Shown here in pieces: positions 50,357 through 62,361 of a stretch of 64,000 nt of DNA. Position numbers and translations under genes: made by a program. Source of the stretch: Diadema setosum (taxonomy: Eukaryota > Echinodermata > Echinoidea > Diadematoida > Diadematidae). The notes below the pieces were generated by a model. That model was not told the origin of the DNA. It was given only the letters and a program-made list of their open reading frames with translations, and made no database searches. Within the stretch, counting starts at the first letter, position 1, and every line of letters starts with the position of its first letter. The stretch is taken from the NCBI RefSeq assembly GCF_964275005.1, contig NC_092697.1:18936638-19000637 (forward strand). The letters run 5' to 3'.

Positions 50357-51146
50357 TGAAGATAAAATAATTACCAGAAAGTATTACAAACTTGATCATG
50401 CATCAAGTCTATATTTGTACAAGGCACTATGAGCAAGAAATTCACCAATAATTCCCTTTCCTTTCCTTACAAGAAACATGTACAATAGTTTGCCTAAATG
50501 GTCTTTATTTTAGGAAAGTTGGTCAACAGTTAGTGCACTACAAATAATAATGTAAATACAACCAGATGTATACCAACAAGACTAGATAAAGGGCAGTATA
50601 GAATACATACAGCATAATATGAATATGCTGTACTTCCATTACACTTCACAAACAGTTTTCTATTGCTTTCCTGTGTCCGGTTACCATCAAAATCGGTTCT
50701 TCAATGTCTGACAGGGACATTGCTTAGTCTGCTTTCAAATTGAAATCAGGTACACCTAATGCAAGGAAAACAAATACATAATTTGATGAAACTGCCAAGT
50801 CTGGTTGAATAATTGCTACTTCATTTACTGTTTTTTTTTTAACTATTGTTTGCAGAAGACAAACTATTTTCTTTAAATTTTACAGGTTGCCTGCCACAAA
50901 CTTTTTCTTACAAGAGTGAAGGATAAAAGAAAAAAAAAAAGATAATCAAAGTATTTATCACATGTTTAAATTATTTTACATTTGTTATTGGAAAATTAAG
51001 TTTTGGCTCATAATTGCTTTTTTAGGAATTTGCACCACACAGACAGATAATGCAAGAAATACAAACAACAGTTATACAATGCCCTGAACTTCTCAACTCC
51101 AGTTGAATTACCTTCAGTTTCAAAGGTAACATTGCTGCGTTGTTTC

Positions 51147-51491
51147 TTAGAATGCGGACACCACAGTTGTTTGTAGAGGCTCTGCTTCTGTTGCTGCTGC
51201 TGCTTCTAGCAGTGTTGCTAATGTTCCTGGAAGTGCAGATGCTAAAGTTGCAAGTAGAGGCTCTGCTGCTACAGTGGTAAGTAGAGGCTCAGTTGCTACA
51301 GTTGTAAGTAGAGGCTCTACCACTGTTGTCGTACTTAGAGGCTCAGCTGCTAGGGCTGTATGTACAGGCTCCGCTGCTGCTGCTGCTGCTGCTGCTTCAA
51401 GCGGTGCTGCTGATGTTTCTGTCACAAATCGACGTTGAGGCTCTGCTACTGCTGTCGCAAGTAACGATACTGCTGGGGAAGTTGTAAACAA
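51147..51491 (-). CDS. Ala/Glu/Pro/Leu/Thr repeat ORF over a minisatellite
   Basis: 114 codons of about 10-residue repeats of the type AEPLLTTVA, with Ala-rich stretches. The DNA is a minisatellite with GTAAGTAGAGGCTC-like units, and a diverged array of the same unit lies at about 53090-53400, where one unit forms part of a predicted exon. It may be an alternative exon of that gene or simply a minisatellite that happens to be open. Confidence 0.35.
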   Translation of the reverse strand: MFTTSPAVSLLATAVAEPQRRFVTETSAAPLEAAAAAAAAEPVHTALAAEPLSTTTVVEPLLTTVATEPLLTTVAAEPLLATLASALPGTLATLLEAAAATEAEPLQTTVVSAF

Positions 51492-51950
51492 TGCATCAAT
51501 GAAAAAAATTATGTGACCATCCTGTGGGTAGAATCAACAAGATTTATACTAGATATACTTGCAAACATCTATCATGGACACTAGAATCTACAGTGTATTA
51601 CATGCACATAAAGCAAATTATCAGTAATTGATTTTGTTTTGGGACTGAGAAGAGACGTTGACATAATAAATTGTAAGTAATAATCAATATCAGACTTTTA
51701 AAGAAAGGAAGTGGAAAGCTAACAGTCTTCAGCATCCTACAGTCATTACAAACTGCAATTACGACATTTGTTTTATTCATTACACAGAATTGAACATTTA
51801 TATTGAAATGGTAATGCAATGAAAGTACATTGTACCTACATGATACTATGCATAAAAATCTCTACATCATTTTAAAATGAAAAAAGACATAATATATCTT
51901 GATAAACTTATTGATGTAGAACAAATCAGTAACTATGTATTCAAATTACC

Positions 51951-52168
51951 TCAGGCAGAAAGAGGAATGCCCTCGTCATCTGACATCCTACGTCCATCCA
52001 TGGGCATGTTGAAGACTTGAAGCACCCTCCCTTTCCACCAGCCATTTTCACTTCTCATATGTACGCAGGAACCTTGTTTCGGTTTGGTCCGTTGAGCATG
52101 ATAGAGGTCACTTGAGCTGACAGGATTCATAGAACCATCCCTCTTCCACTTGACAAGAACATCTATGC
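51951..52168 (-). CDS. Terminal exon of unrecognised gene (KWKRDGS protein)
   Basis: Follows a CCGTAG acceptor and encodes GIDVLVKWKRDGSMNPVSSS, HAQRTKPKQGSCVHMRSENG and WWKGRVLQVFNMPMDGRRMS to a stop. The first codon is completed by the single G left by the exon at 53046-53121, so the two exons join in phase. The VKW..DGS....S..DL..G..V......WW.G.V pattern resembles small beta-barrel reader-like regions found near BEN-domain proteins, but this is weak. The stop sits one base before a GAG/GTAATT donor-like site, so an alternative longer form is conceivable. Confidence 0.6.
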
Positions 52169-53045
52169 CTACGGTGGTTCAAAAACACACAAAATTGTAT
52201 GGACAATTTCAGTGAGAAATTTGACAGTTGTGTCATACACTATGTGATAAAACATTACAAGTACCTGCAGGTTTGAAAAATGTGAAGAAGAGTATTTCTT
52301 ACAGCTAAAGCACAATTTCAGAAGAAAAAACAAAGTAACATAAGGAAATTCTTTACAGGCAATCACCTATGACATTTTGTGAGACAAAATGAAAATAGCT
52401 ACAGCCAGCATACCTATTTGAAATGAAAAAAAAAAAAAAAATTGTCATCAAAGTCTGCTGATCTCTGAAGGGCATAGTAATTCAGGTGCTATTGGTCGAG
52501 CTTTTACACCTTGGGGTTGGCAAAGGTAAATAATGATAACTGCTACACATTCTTTGATTAGAAATGTGATGTCTTTCACATAAAAACCTAACAATCTTAT
52601 ACACAGAAGTGTTAGTGCTTGCTTTTTTCTCTTTTAATACATTGAGTAGCAGTCAACATTGATATACATGTATGAAATAATTACAGTAAGGCCATTAGAA
52701 ACTTCCCCCAAGTATGCTCAAGCAGGTGCCTAGGGAAGAGCTTGTAATATCAACATGAGCCTGTCCTCACCAGGTTAATATCTGCATAAGATACTTGACA
52801 GTAGAGTTAGATAAGATCGACATTACAGAAAAGGTATGACTACATTACCTAGTACATTCCAGATATCAAAACAGTGATTTCTGTCAAATGACATGGTATT
52901 GTTCAATCATCTATTCCACTGAAAGTAATAAATGACCTATTCCATTCACCGTAAACTGAGAAATGTTTGTGAATACCTGGTTCCCGGTACACTTTATGGT
53001 CCACAAGTACCGGTACCATAATCACTTGTTACGAATCAAACTTAC

Positions 53046-53121
53046 CATTATAGGCAGACGGAAAAACATCCTCATCACCACTACTCTCTGCGGTTGTACG
53101 TAGAGGCTCTGCTGCTACAGT
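53046..53121 (-). CDS. Internal exon upstream of the KWKRDGS exon
   Basis: 76 nt from a CCTTTCAG acceptor to a GTAAGT donor, encoding TVAAEPLRTTAESSGDEDVF then PSAYN and the first base of a Gly codon. The first third is one unit of the local minisatellite, so exon and splice acceptor arose from repeat sequence. Upstream exons were not resolved; a GC-rich stretch with a GTATGT donor at about 54290-54385 is a candidate first exon. Confidence 0.55.
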
Positions 53122-53129
53122 CTGAAAGG

Positions 53130-53420
53130 CTCAGCTGCTACAGTTGAAAGTTAGGATCATGCTGCTACAAATGTAGAGTTTTACAGTAGCATACGTAGAC
53201 GCTCTGTTGCAATAGTACTGTCGGAAGGCCTACTGTAGTACATAGAGGCTTCGCGACTACAATTGTATGGAGAAGTTCAGCTGCTACAGTTGCACTTTAC
53301 AGGCTCTGCTAATGCTGCTCCTGCGCCGAGAGGTGCTGCTGATGTTCCTGGGATGCTAGCTGCTACAGTTGTAATGATAGCGGTGCTGCCTTTGTTTGTG
53401 GGGACTCGGCTCCTGCTTGT
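53130..53420. repeat. Diverged GAGCCT/AGGCTC minisatellite
   Basis: Loose tandem copies of GCTGCTACAGTTGTAAGTAG-type units (plus-strand reading), related to the array at 51147-51491. Confidence 0.6.
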
Positions 53421-54394
53421 AGTGGCCTGCTGCTCCTAGAATTATCCCCCAGATATAAATAAGGAAAATCATGTCAGTGTTATCAGGGCACAAATAGGAT
53501 ACCGGTACCGCGGTAACTTATATAGAATAAAAATCCCCGGATATAGGCTTATACTTGTACATGAGTGTTAAAAAAAAACTGTGAGTACCGGTACCGGTAA
53601 TCAACTTCGTTTAATTTTTCTGAAAGTTCATTGATATCTGTCCTGGTAATCAAAATAAGTAACATACCGGTGAATACAACCTCGATCTAGCCTATAAATT
53701 TACTGTTTATGCAGGATTTTAGTTAGACAGTAAAGGCCAGAGCAGCTATTCTTGCATAAAGGAAGCTATATGTAACTATAACTGACTTAACACTGACGCT
53801 AAACAGTCTCATCATGCAATTTCATTCTTACTTAGGGCCTAAATACTATTTTTTTTTTTAATGCAACAACATGAATCTTTGAAAACAATGATAATCATTT
53901 ATTATTTTGGGCCTATTTTCAGTTCTACCTGGGTATTTGCAATTGCTACACGATATTTTTTTTTCAGTTTATAGATTCTACTATGCTTTAGTTTAAAAAA
54001 CAATGCATCCGGGTTGTATGGGAGGGTTGCTTTATCTCTGACCAAGAATAATCAAGGACCACCTTCGACAAAAATGGTGGCTAGGTGTACGACTGTGTAG
54101 GATCTACAACTACAAGGAAATGAAATACACAGGAAAGCTACTTTTACATGATAATGTCGAGCAATTCTACTTCTCTGATGTAATATTTTATGATTACACA
54201 TTAACCTGCCCCGATTATCATTACTTTTGTTTTTAAACAGAAGATTAAATAACAAATGAGCAACAAAATGCACCTAGTAGTTACATACCAGCACAATTCC
54301 GAGTGCATGGGACTGATGGTGATGACGAGCCCTCGCTCGCGGCCTCGCAAGCTCCTCGATTCGCCCCACATACCTCACGTGTGTTCCGTCTGAA

Positions 54395-54635
54395 CAGGGA
54401 TTTTACGAACCGGCGTATACGAACATTTGCCGGTTCGTAATGTCACAAATTGCAGCATTTGGACATTTTGAAAATTCGTCACTACCAAAAATACATGTTT
54501 TCGTGAATTTTGCGATTTGATATTTTGGGGATAGATGGAGTTTGGTATGGACATTCAAAAAATGGAAAAAAGTGAATTTTGAAAAATTGACCCAAATTCG
54601 AACATTCGCCGGTTCGTAATGCGACCGACGATTTG
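54395..54635. repeat. Repeat built from ACGAACCGGC motifs, locus 2
   Basis: Left end TTTACGAACCGGCGTATACG, right end CGCCGGTTCGTAATGCGACC and GACGA. The right end is the complement of the start of the 47950-48420 repeat over about 35 bp. Three motif copies in two orientations. Confidence 0.85.
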
Positions 54636-57600
54636 TGCACTCCAAACAAGAGCAGTCGGGCAAATTACAGGTTGTGTAACCTCATCATGGAGGACCAGCT
54701 ATTGCAGCTGAATATGGGCTATCCAGCCATTTTCTCTGATGGAAATGACGTTTACAAACAAACAAGGGAGATATGTACAATGTGTATTTTGGAGACCTGG
54801 AATTAAAGCCCAAACAAAGTTCTGGTATGCCTGCAAAAGTTGTCAAATTTTGCTCCAAAATGTGAACGTATGCCTAGGAAATGTGCGGAATAACGCTGTA
54901 ATAACAAGATATTCGATGGGTAAGGACGAAAATGGGATATATTAACCAAAAACATTCAGTCTCGGAACTTACCCGAACGGGGTCAGGCTAGACTCGGACT
55001 CGGGAATAACTCGGCCTCGCTTTGCTTGACGGCAGGATGAGTTGTACTGCTACTGGTTTTCCCTCTGGATTGTACAGTACCATGCACACGGGAGCGGCCT
55101 GTATAAACTACATTGTAGCGTTCTGGCTACTCGCAGTAATGGTCCGAGTTGTTACAACACGCGCATCAAAAACCTCTTTGGCGCGCATGCAAAATTAGTG
55201 TGCGCCTCTCAAGCACCTCTAAAAACAATCAAAGACAATTGATGAACAACAACAAAAACTTCAAAGACCGCGCGTCTCAGCAACTGAGGTGATGTGCGTA
55301 TTATAAAGCGTCTTTGCTAGTAGGCTTGAGGACCGCGCGCTGTCCATTTGTTTTGTACAGGATTAGCACGCACTTTCCTGTCTGCTCAGTAAGGCCTCGT
55401 TTGGCCTGTGCCCGCAGTATTATAGAGTAGGCTACTGATGAACATGGCGATCACGAACTGTGTGTAAATTGTCTGAAATAGGGTCGAGTTTTCCCTGAGA
55501 CCGAGTTAGTCTGGAGCCTTCTGGAATAAAAGTCGGTTTACCGACTTTTATTATTTTTCTCAAAATACTCCAAAACGACTCATCATTCCGGCAAACCGCG
55601 TCAGCCAGGTAAGTTTCTTTGTAGACTCTTTCGATATATTGCAAGCAAATATGAAATGGTGCCAGACGGGTTCTCAAGCCCTTACCAGAACTTAGTTTTC
55701 ACTTTAAGTCACCTGGCCTGGTGCACTACAGATTGGATGACTTTTTTCCCCTCCCTGCTATCAAAAAAGAACGAAAGTGAATACAGTCGGACCTGTCTAT
55801 AGCAACCACCTGCCGTATGTGATCACTAAACACAATTCCCCCAAGAGAAAAGCCATGTTTAACGACTCTGTCTATAGTGGCCACCTGTCTACAAAGGTCC
55901 ACTTTTTTTAGACTCCAAAAGAAAATATGACGCATTGTAAACATATTTTTGATTAAATTTGGGAAATTGTCGGACCACAAGAGTTCAATTGTACTTTATA
56001 ATCAAGGGAGGGGATCTAACTGGGAAAGAGTCAAGTGAAAGGAGATCATCCCGTCCTACACTGCACGAGGGAACTTTTGTATTTTTTGAACGAAGTGACA
56101 TATCTTGTACACACTTTTGATGAAACATTCACGAATTTGTCAATAATAAAAGAGTACACGTACTATCATTACGTTTACAGGGCGAAGGACCAAGTGCGGG
56201 AGGATGTACAGTAGGAGGGGGTGGGGCCCTCCCACGCTAGTAAAGTGAGATTTTGCACTTTCAGAAATGAAATTCAACAATCTTGTGCACACTTTGGGTT
56301 TAACATTTGCAGTTTCCCATCAAAAAAGCAAAAAAATTCCACATCTCGGAAATCATGGGGGGGGGGGGGGGTATCGGGTGTTGCACAACCAGACGCTGTG
56401 CGAATAGCGACTGGGCTTTGTATTTTATCAATGGTGATGCCTTTTGTCTCCTGCTGACGGAAGGCAGCATGCAGCAGCAGCTAGCTCCGACTCTTCTGAA
56501 CGAGGTGATCTTTACTTGCACCTTTGTAAATTATTGCCATGCACCCTAACCATTACCCCCTTTAGTTTTACACAGAAAAATCTGTCTGTCCAGACTCAGA
56601 GATAGGCACAAAATATATATATATATCATCAGAATGTAATATATTTTTAATACTAATAGGCCTATGTGGATGTCATGATACCCATTAATTGGGGTTAGCC
56701 CTATAATCTATTTGACTGAAAGATTGGTCAGTATCTGGTCGTTGGGAATATGTATCTTCTTAAGACTTCACGCCAAGACGGATTGCCCCCTCCTATCTAG
56801 GCCCCTATATGGAGGAGAGCGATAACGTCCAAAAACAAAATAGAAAATAAAAGACTCCTCCTGACAGACGGGGTTGTTTTGTCTAACGTTAGATACCAAT
56901 TGACTCTTTTCCTGTATAATCCTGCTAATGCTTCTTGACGCAACACTTTATCATAGACATAGGCGTCAAGAAGTCTATGAGCAGATGGATGGATTCTACC
57001 ACTTCTAGTTCTAACGTTAGAGAGTTCTAACGTCACTGACATGACGTTAATGATCTACCTTCTACTAATTGTTAGTATTCTAGACTCTAGTGACAGTAGT
57101 GTAGGCATAACAATCTACTGGGTCACGGATTTAGGAACCTACACAAGGGTAAAGTAAACTACCACAGGCTGCGCTGTTGCGACACTTGTGTACAGCGACA
57201 CTTCTGTGTGTACAGTTAGATCAGGGAGGTGGACACCTCCCTGGTTAGATCTAGTTAATTAATTGTGCTCAGAAACGTACTTTTGAAGCAAATCCCTTGA
57301 AGAGTCGTAGAATCATCCACAGTTTCCCCAGAAACTCAGCTCAGGCAGAGGTCACTCACTGTCCGAAAGATGCGTTTGAGTCTTGAAGTGGCACTGTTTG
57401 ACACCTCGGTGCTGCTGCGGTGTAAAATCACTTGGAGATGAAATCAAAGAATTTGACGGCAGCGTGCATGCAGAGTCAGGTCTCTCTCGGCATCCGGCAT
57501 GTGAGAGATGCGCGAAGCGCTAGCGAGCCGTCGGGTACGGTACCCGTAGTGGTCCGGCGTCCGCGTGGGCGAGTGAAGGTACGCGATGAAGGCGAAGTTC

Positions 57601-57784
57601 GATGCAATACTGAGTAATCACGCTACACAACCTAGCCACAGAATTGGAACTGGCTACCGACTTGACTGTACACAAATGAATGAACGCTGATGGGGTTTAT
57701 ATACTCAAAGAGATTTTTCTCCTCCCCACCACTAGAGGGCGGACTCTACAATGGAGTCAGTGATTTCATGGGGGCCGCCATAGC
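54636..57784. other. Mostly non-coding, unresolved interval
   Basis: No confident gene. A plus-strand ORF at 54739-54945 has a Cys pattern (QCVFW, then CKSC, then VCLGN) that may be a transposase remnant. A G tract lies at about 56357-56370. Around 55500-55560 there is a short palindrome (AAAGTCGGTTTACCGACTTT). AACGTTAGA words cluster at 56880-57020. Confidence 0.35.
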
Positions 57785-57809
57785 TCACTTAACAATGGCG
57801 GACTTTGCG

Positions 57810-57844
57810 TTGAAAGTTGAAAGTTGAAAGTTGAAAGTTGAAAG
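57810..57844. repeat. (TTGAAAG)5 LINE 3' tail
   Basis: Five perfect 7-bp units at the 3' end of the minus-strand LINE. Confidence 0.9.
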
Positions 57845-58444
57845 TTTATTTACTCACAACCCAAACTCTGGGTATCGGAGTCCAATAAAAAACACATAGC
57901 ACATTATAACATCAATAAATAATAATTGCAAATAACTCTGAAAAGTGTACAAAACAACTATAACAAACAAAATAAGAATGAAATGCGATTGATGAAAAGA
58001 AAAAAAATGTACAGAAATATACAATATATACACGATATATGGTAAAAAGAACAAAAAAAAAAAAACCCAGAAAAACAAAGAAAGGAAAATATGACGAGAG
58101 AGAGAGAGAAGGGATATGGAGGTGAAGAGGGAGAGTGAGAAGGACACAAGACTGGTGAATTAACAAACGATATACGAGTGGCTTTTGGTTCAGGAAAAAA
58201 AAAAAGAAAAAATAGAAACAGAAAAAGAAAAACGCAAAGACATACGGAAATGAATCCATACGCTAAGTGAACAAGAATGAAGGAAATATGGAGACGGGAA
58301 CGAGAAGAAGAAGAAGTAGAGAGGGGAAGAAAAAAGGAGGAGAGAATGGAAAGACAAATAAGTTACATATCAATTGTAAAGAAGGCACAGCCTGTAAAAA
58401 AGGCATGTATAGTATTTGCAAAAAGGATAAAAAATACTAATAAT

Positions 58445-61400
58445 CTAAACATGTGTCATTATATAATTACAAAACTTGGATAAATTGGAAAGGATTGTTT
58501 TCTTTTGACAATTAAATAATTGATCCATCTTCATAGTGTTGGGGTATTTCCAGTAATATTTTTTAAAGTATTTCTTCCGTTGTTCATTAAAGAGTCTACA
58601 CTGAAAAAGGTAGTGGAATTCATCACCAATTTTCTCTTCATTACAATGGGTACAAAACCTTTCGTTTCTTGGAATCTGATTGTATCTTCCAGAAACAATT
58701 GGCAGTTTATGATTTGCGCAACGGAATTTACATAAAATTTTTGCCTGTGAATCATTAAGGTGTCGAAAATACTTCTCAAAATGAAGATCCTGTTTAAAGT
58801 TTCGATAATTTAAACATTGAGAATTTTTGTCTACATTACTATGCCACTCTTGTTTATAGATATCATTTAATCTGGTACTAACTAAACTTTTAAAGCCAGC
58901 TAAAGTGAGATGTGATGCTTGGCTGTTCCAAATTGCAGTTAGACCTAAGTTGTTAAATATTTCTTTTATCCTAATTACCCATGTCATCGAATTTTCTTGC
59001 CTCGCCGATAAAACATATTGAAAATTATACAAAACATGCGCTATCTTTGACATCTTACTGTTAACAAGTTTAAACCAAAACATTAACATCCGAAGGGTCA
59101 CTGTTTTTTGTAATCTATCTTTACCTATTTCTCCGTAAACCATACAATTCGGAGTTCGCTTATGTAATCCAAGAAGTCCCTTACAATATCTACAAAAGAA
59201 AGTTTCAATTTGGGCGAGGTCTTCAAAACCCCAAATTTCACTGCCGTAAAGCAAAATAGGCATGTAATGTTCAAATAGCTCTAGTTTTACGTCGATTGGA
59301 AGGAGGAGAGGTAAAATATTACTTTTCATGGAATACAACGCTCTTTTGGCTTGGGTTACTTGTTTGTTTATAGCTTTCTTAAAATTATTATTATAATTGA
59401 ACGTCGTTCCTAAGTAAACATAATCATCGCAGACACAAATTTTGTCATCTCCAAAAAGAAAGGTAGGAGCTGTTCTAACTTTTCCACGGGAAAAAATAAC
59501 TATCTTAGTCTTAGTAGTATTAACGGTCAGATGCCACAATTGGCAATAATCAAATAAAGCATCAAGAGCTAACTGGAGTTCCTCAGCATTTTCAGCCAAC
59601 ACAATCGTATCATCTGCATATAGTAATGTGAATAAATCAACAAACATATTCACTTCTTCGGTAGAACACGTTTCATTCATACCTGATGAAAGAAAATCCA
59701 GGCCAGGGTATCTCTGAGACAGAAATGACGAAAAATCGTTTAAATACAACGAAAATAATATTGGTGATAAATTCTCGCCTTGTTTTACACCTATGTTACT
59801 CTTAAAAAAATCTGATTTAGAATTGTTGTAAAAAACGCAGGATTTTGACTTTCTATAGATATCCTTAACGACCCGGAGTAATTTACCATTAATTCCATGG
59901 TCAAACAATTTCAACCACAGTGAAGATCTATCAACCAAATCGAATGCTTTTTTGTAATCAACAAAAGCTGTATACACCCTTTTCCTTCTCTGTAAATAAA
60001 AATCAAGAATAGCATGTAATGAAAATACATGGTCCATAGTTGAATATCCGCATCTAAAACCAGCTTGTTCCTCTCCTAACAGGCATTGTGATTCTACAAA
60101 CAGAGTTACTCTATCATTTAATACTGCTGTGAATAGCTTCCCAACACAGCTCAATAATGTAATACCTCTGTAGTTGTCAACACAATCTCGTGAGCCCTTC
60201 CCTTTATACAATGGTTTTATCAAACCGTTTACCCAATCTGTTGGGACAATGCCACTGTCGAATATAAGATTAAACAATTTGGTTATCAACTTGACCAAAT
60301 TTTTTGAACTATTCTTCAGAAGTTCATTCAAAATCAAATCAAGGCCTGGTGCCTTGTTATTCTTAAGTCGTTTCATTTGATTGACAACTTCCGATATTTC
60401 AATCTTTCTGTCTAATTCTTCATTTGACATTTCATTAAGCAGTGCTTCAATACCAGCATCATAAGATCGTACGTTACCACTACCCAAACTTTTAAAATGA
60501 TCATAAAAATCATGCGATGATAGTTCTTGAGATGTTTCACAGTATCTATTCTTCCTATTAATCAGTTTCCAATAATCTTTCGGATTTGAACTTTTTAAAT
60601 TCCTTAACGCTGAATTTAATTGCCAGGTATGACTTTGCTTCTTTAAACGAATAACATTTTTGTACAGTTTACTTTTACGTTTCATTTCACTCTCACTATG
60701 ATCAGTTTTAGTTCGACGGAAGACATTTCTTGCTCGTATGAAATCTTTTCTTGCATCAGAACATTCTTTATCAAACCAAGAATTTGCGTGAAATTTGTTT
60801 CGGCGTGCCTTGAAATTCTTTGCTTTAGACTCAATAACCATATTACACGTATCTGCAGCATCTAAATAGATATTACGTAGATTACCAGCGATCTTATCAA
60901 TTTCACTTTGAGAGATGTTTCCTTTAGCAAGTGTCTCTATGTAATCTATTGATGCAAGTATTTCTGCATCATCAAAATTTTGAACGAACATATTTCTTTT
61001 CTTATCCTCCCATTTGATCTCGATTGACTTTTCATCATTACAATTACCTACGTCTGTTCTAAAAACATTATAATTTTCAGTAGATCTTTCTACAGCATGA
61101 GCAAATTTATTGACAATTTCGAGTGAAATCGGACAGTGTTTGTCTGATAGAAATTTATCAAAAGTACCGATGGAGAAATTTTCAATTTTTGTGAACACTT
61201 CGGGAGATGCCAAAGCATAATCAACAGTACTGGCACTGCCACATGTTAAACGACCAATACCGAAATCATCACCGAATCTGCCATTCACTATATGCATATC
61301 CATATTTTTGCAAAGATATAATAATCTATGACCGTTACTATTAACATGACGATCATTGTTGAACCTTTTAGTACAAATACCAAGCAATTCAAGTTCAGAT

Positions 61401-61564
61401 TGAGGATCAGTTATATTCTCGGATATGAATGACAAACCAATTTCATTTTGAATCTCATCTTCCACTGTAAGAAAATCACCAAGTATCCCTGTTCTGGCAT
61501 TGAAGTCTCCTACCAACAAAAACGGGAGATCGTATTTAGCCCGCAGAGTGGTACAATCATTCAA
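58445..61564 (-). CDS. LINE ORF2: endonuclease C-half, reverse transcriptase, zinc-finger tail
   Basis: 1039 open codons. Residues 1-150 are the C-terminal part of an APE-like endonuclease, with LLVGDFNARTG near 17-26, DYALAS near 115 and LSDKHCPISLEI near 140. RT spans about 390-700: NNKAPGLD near 402, GITLL..VGKLF, GEEQAGFRCGYSTMDHVF near 497, AFVDYKKAFDLVDR near 534, IGVKQGENLSPILFSLYLND near 591 and the catalytic LYADDTIVLAE near 648. A Cys-rich motif near 980 (CTHC, then HYLFQC) fits the C-terminal zinc finger of such elements. The protein would nick target DNA and prime reverse transcription from it. The true N-terminus lies upstream in another frame (61567-61999). Confidence 0.93.
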   Translation of the reverse strand: MNDCTTLRAKYDLPFLLVGDFNARTGILGDFLTVEDEIQNEIGLSFISENITDPQSELELLGICTKRFNNDRHVNSNGHRLLYLCKNMDMHIVNGRFGDDFGIGRLTCGSASTVDYALASPEVFTKIENFSIGTFDKFLSDKHCPISLEIVNKFAHAVERSTENYNVFRTDVGNCNDEKSIEIKWEDKKRNMFVQNFDDAEILASIDYIETLAKGNISQSEIDKIAGNLRNIYLDAADTCNMVIESKAKNFKARRNKFHANSWFDKECSDARKDFIRARNVFRRTKTDHSESEMKRKSKLYKNVIRLKKQSHTWQLNSALRNLKSSNPKDYWKLINRKNRYCETSQELSSHDFYDHFKSLGSGNVRSYDAGIEALLNEMSNEELDRKIEISEVVNQMKRLKNNKAPGLDLILNELLKNSSKNLVKLITKLFNLIFDSGIVPTDWVNGLIKPLYKGKGSRDCVDNYRGITLLSCVGKLFTAVLNDRVTLFVESQCLLGEEQAGFRCGYSTMDHVFSLHAILDFYLQRRKRVYTAFVDYKKAFDLVDRSSLWLKLFDHGINGKLLRVVKDIYRKSKSCVFYNNSKSDFFKSNIGVKQGENLSPILFSLYLNDFSSFLSQRYPGLDFLSSGMNETCSTEEVNMFVDLFTLLYADDTIVLAENAEELQLALDALFDYCQLWHLTVNTTKTKIVIFSRGKVRTAPTFLFGDDKICVCDDYVYLGTTFNYNNNFKKAINKQVTQAKRALYSMKSNILPLLLPIDVKLELFEHYMPILLYGSEIWGFEDLAQIETFFCRYCKGLLGLHKRTPNCMVYGEIGKDRLQKTVTLRMLMFWFKLVNSKMSKIAHVLYNFQYVLSARQENSMTWVIRIKEIFNNLGLTAIWNSQASHLTLAGFKSLVSTRLNDIYKQEWHSNVDKNSQCLNYRNFKQDLHFEKYFRHLNDSQAKILCKFRCANHKLPIVSGRYNQIPRNERFCTHCNEEKIGDEFHYLFQCRLFNEQRKKYFKKYYWKYPNTMKMDQLFNCQKKTILSNLSKFCNYIMTHV

Positions 61565-61566
61565 GA

Positions 61567-61999
61567 TTATGTCAAAAATATCGTCAGTATAGTACTTTGA
61601 CCTTCATGCGGAATATACACTGAGCCAATCAAAATAGAGCATCCAGAAAAGTCAAGTTTAATCCACAAAATAGAATCAGACTGAGTCTGATTCAAAATTT
61701 CATAACAGCCCTTGAATCTCTCAGAAACAATTATTGCTAGCCCATGAGTCCCGCTGAGGGGGATAGAGACGTTTCTTTTCTGGGCCGTCACATATTGATA
61801 CCCAGGAAAGTACTCAGAATAATTCAAATCCGTTTTAGTTTCACTGAGACAAATGATATCATGCTTTTTGACAAAATCTTGTAGGAAGCCATAATCACAT
61901 TTCTTAGAAATACCGCAAACATTTAGCCCTGCAATCTTCAGCCTTGAAATCGATGAGCAATGATATTTATGGTCATCGGAGCAGGCATGTGCCGCGAGT
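61567..61999 (-). pseudogene. LINE ORF2 N-terminal endonuclease segment, frameshifted
   Basis: Open from just after a TAG at 62000-62002, reading RLKIAGLNVCGISKKCD, DIICLSETKTDLNYSEYFPG (the catalytic Glu of the SETK motif), GLAIIVSER and LIGSVYIPHEGQS. It leaves frame near 61590, where the next frame continues with the rest of the endonuclease. One single-base change accounts for the break. No ATG opens this frame. Confidence 0.85.
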
Positions 62000-62001
62000 T
62001 C

Positions 62002-62361
62002 CTAGATGTCAAGGTAAACCCCCAACTTCTTGATGCGGTCCTCGTCCCATCCGATGTCATGGAGATTGTCCAGCGAATCTAGAACTCTAATGCTCTGCCT
62101 CCCATCGGACTTACTAATGTAATGGATCTTTCCATCTATTGTCCAGACGCGTAGTATGCCTGTGTCCTTCCTCATCTCTTGGACGACTTTGCTCCTGAGA
62201 CGGGTGAGGTCGTCGTTGATGTAAACATGTTTCAGATCCTCTCTCTTTCTTAGGCCTTTCTTGGCTCGCATGAAGGTTGCCTTTGCCTCACGCCTGGTGA
62301 AACGAGCAATGACGGTGCGCGCTTTCTTCCTTTGGTGGTCATTCGCCGGTGTTGAGCCCAA
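62002..62361 (-). pseudogene. LINE ORF1 C-terminal fragment
   Basis: Encodes KKARTVIARFTRREAKATFM, HVYINDDLTRLRSKVVQEMR and RVWTIDGKIHYI, the usual conserved C-terminal part of ORF1 RNA-binding proteins of non-LTR elements. Upstream, ADLSICHRIG (about 62355-62384) is in another frame, so there is a frameshift near 62350. Sequence homology ends near 62395, marking 5' truncation. Its TAG lies in the same frame as the ORF2 endonuclease. Confidence 0.82.

Noticed and set aside
54739..54945. ORF with QCVFW...CKSC...VCLGN pattern
   Set aside because: Considered as the zinc-ribbon end of a piggyBac transposase, but spacing is poor and no DDE core is nearby.
57854..58259. Phe/Ser-rich minus-strand ORFs
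   Set aside because: They lie in the A-rich LINE 3' UTR and translate homopolymers.
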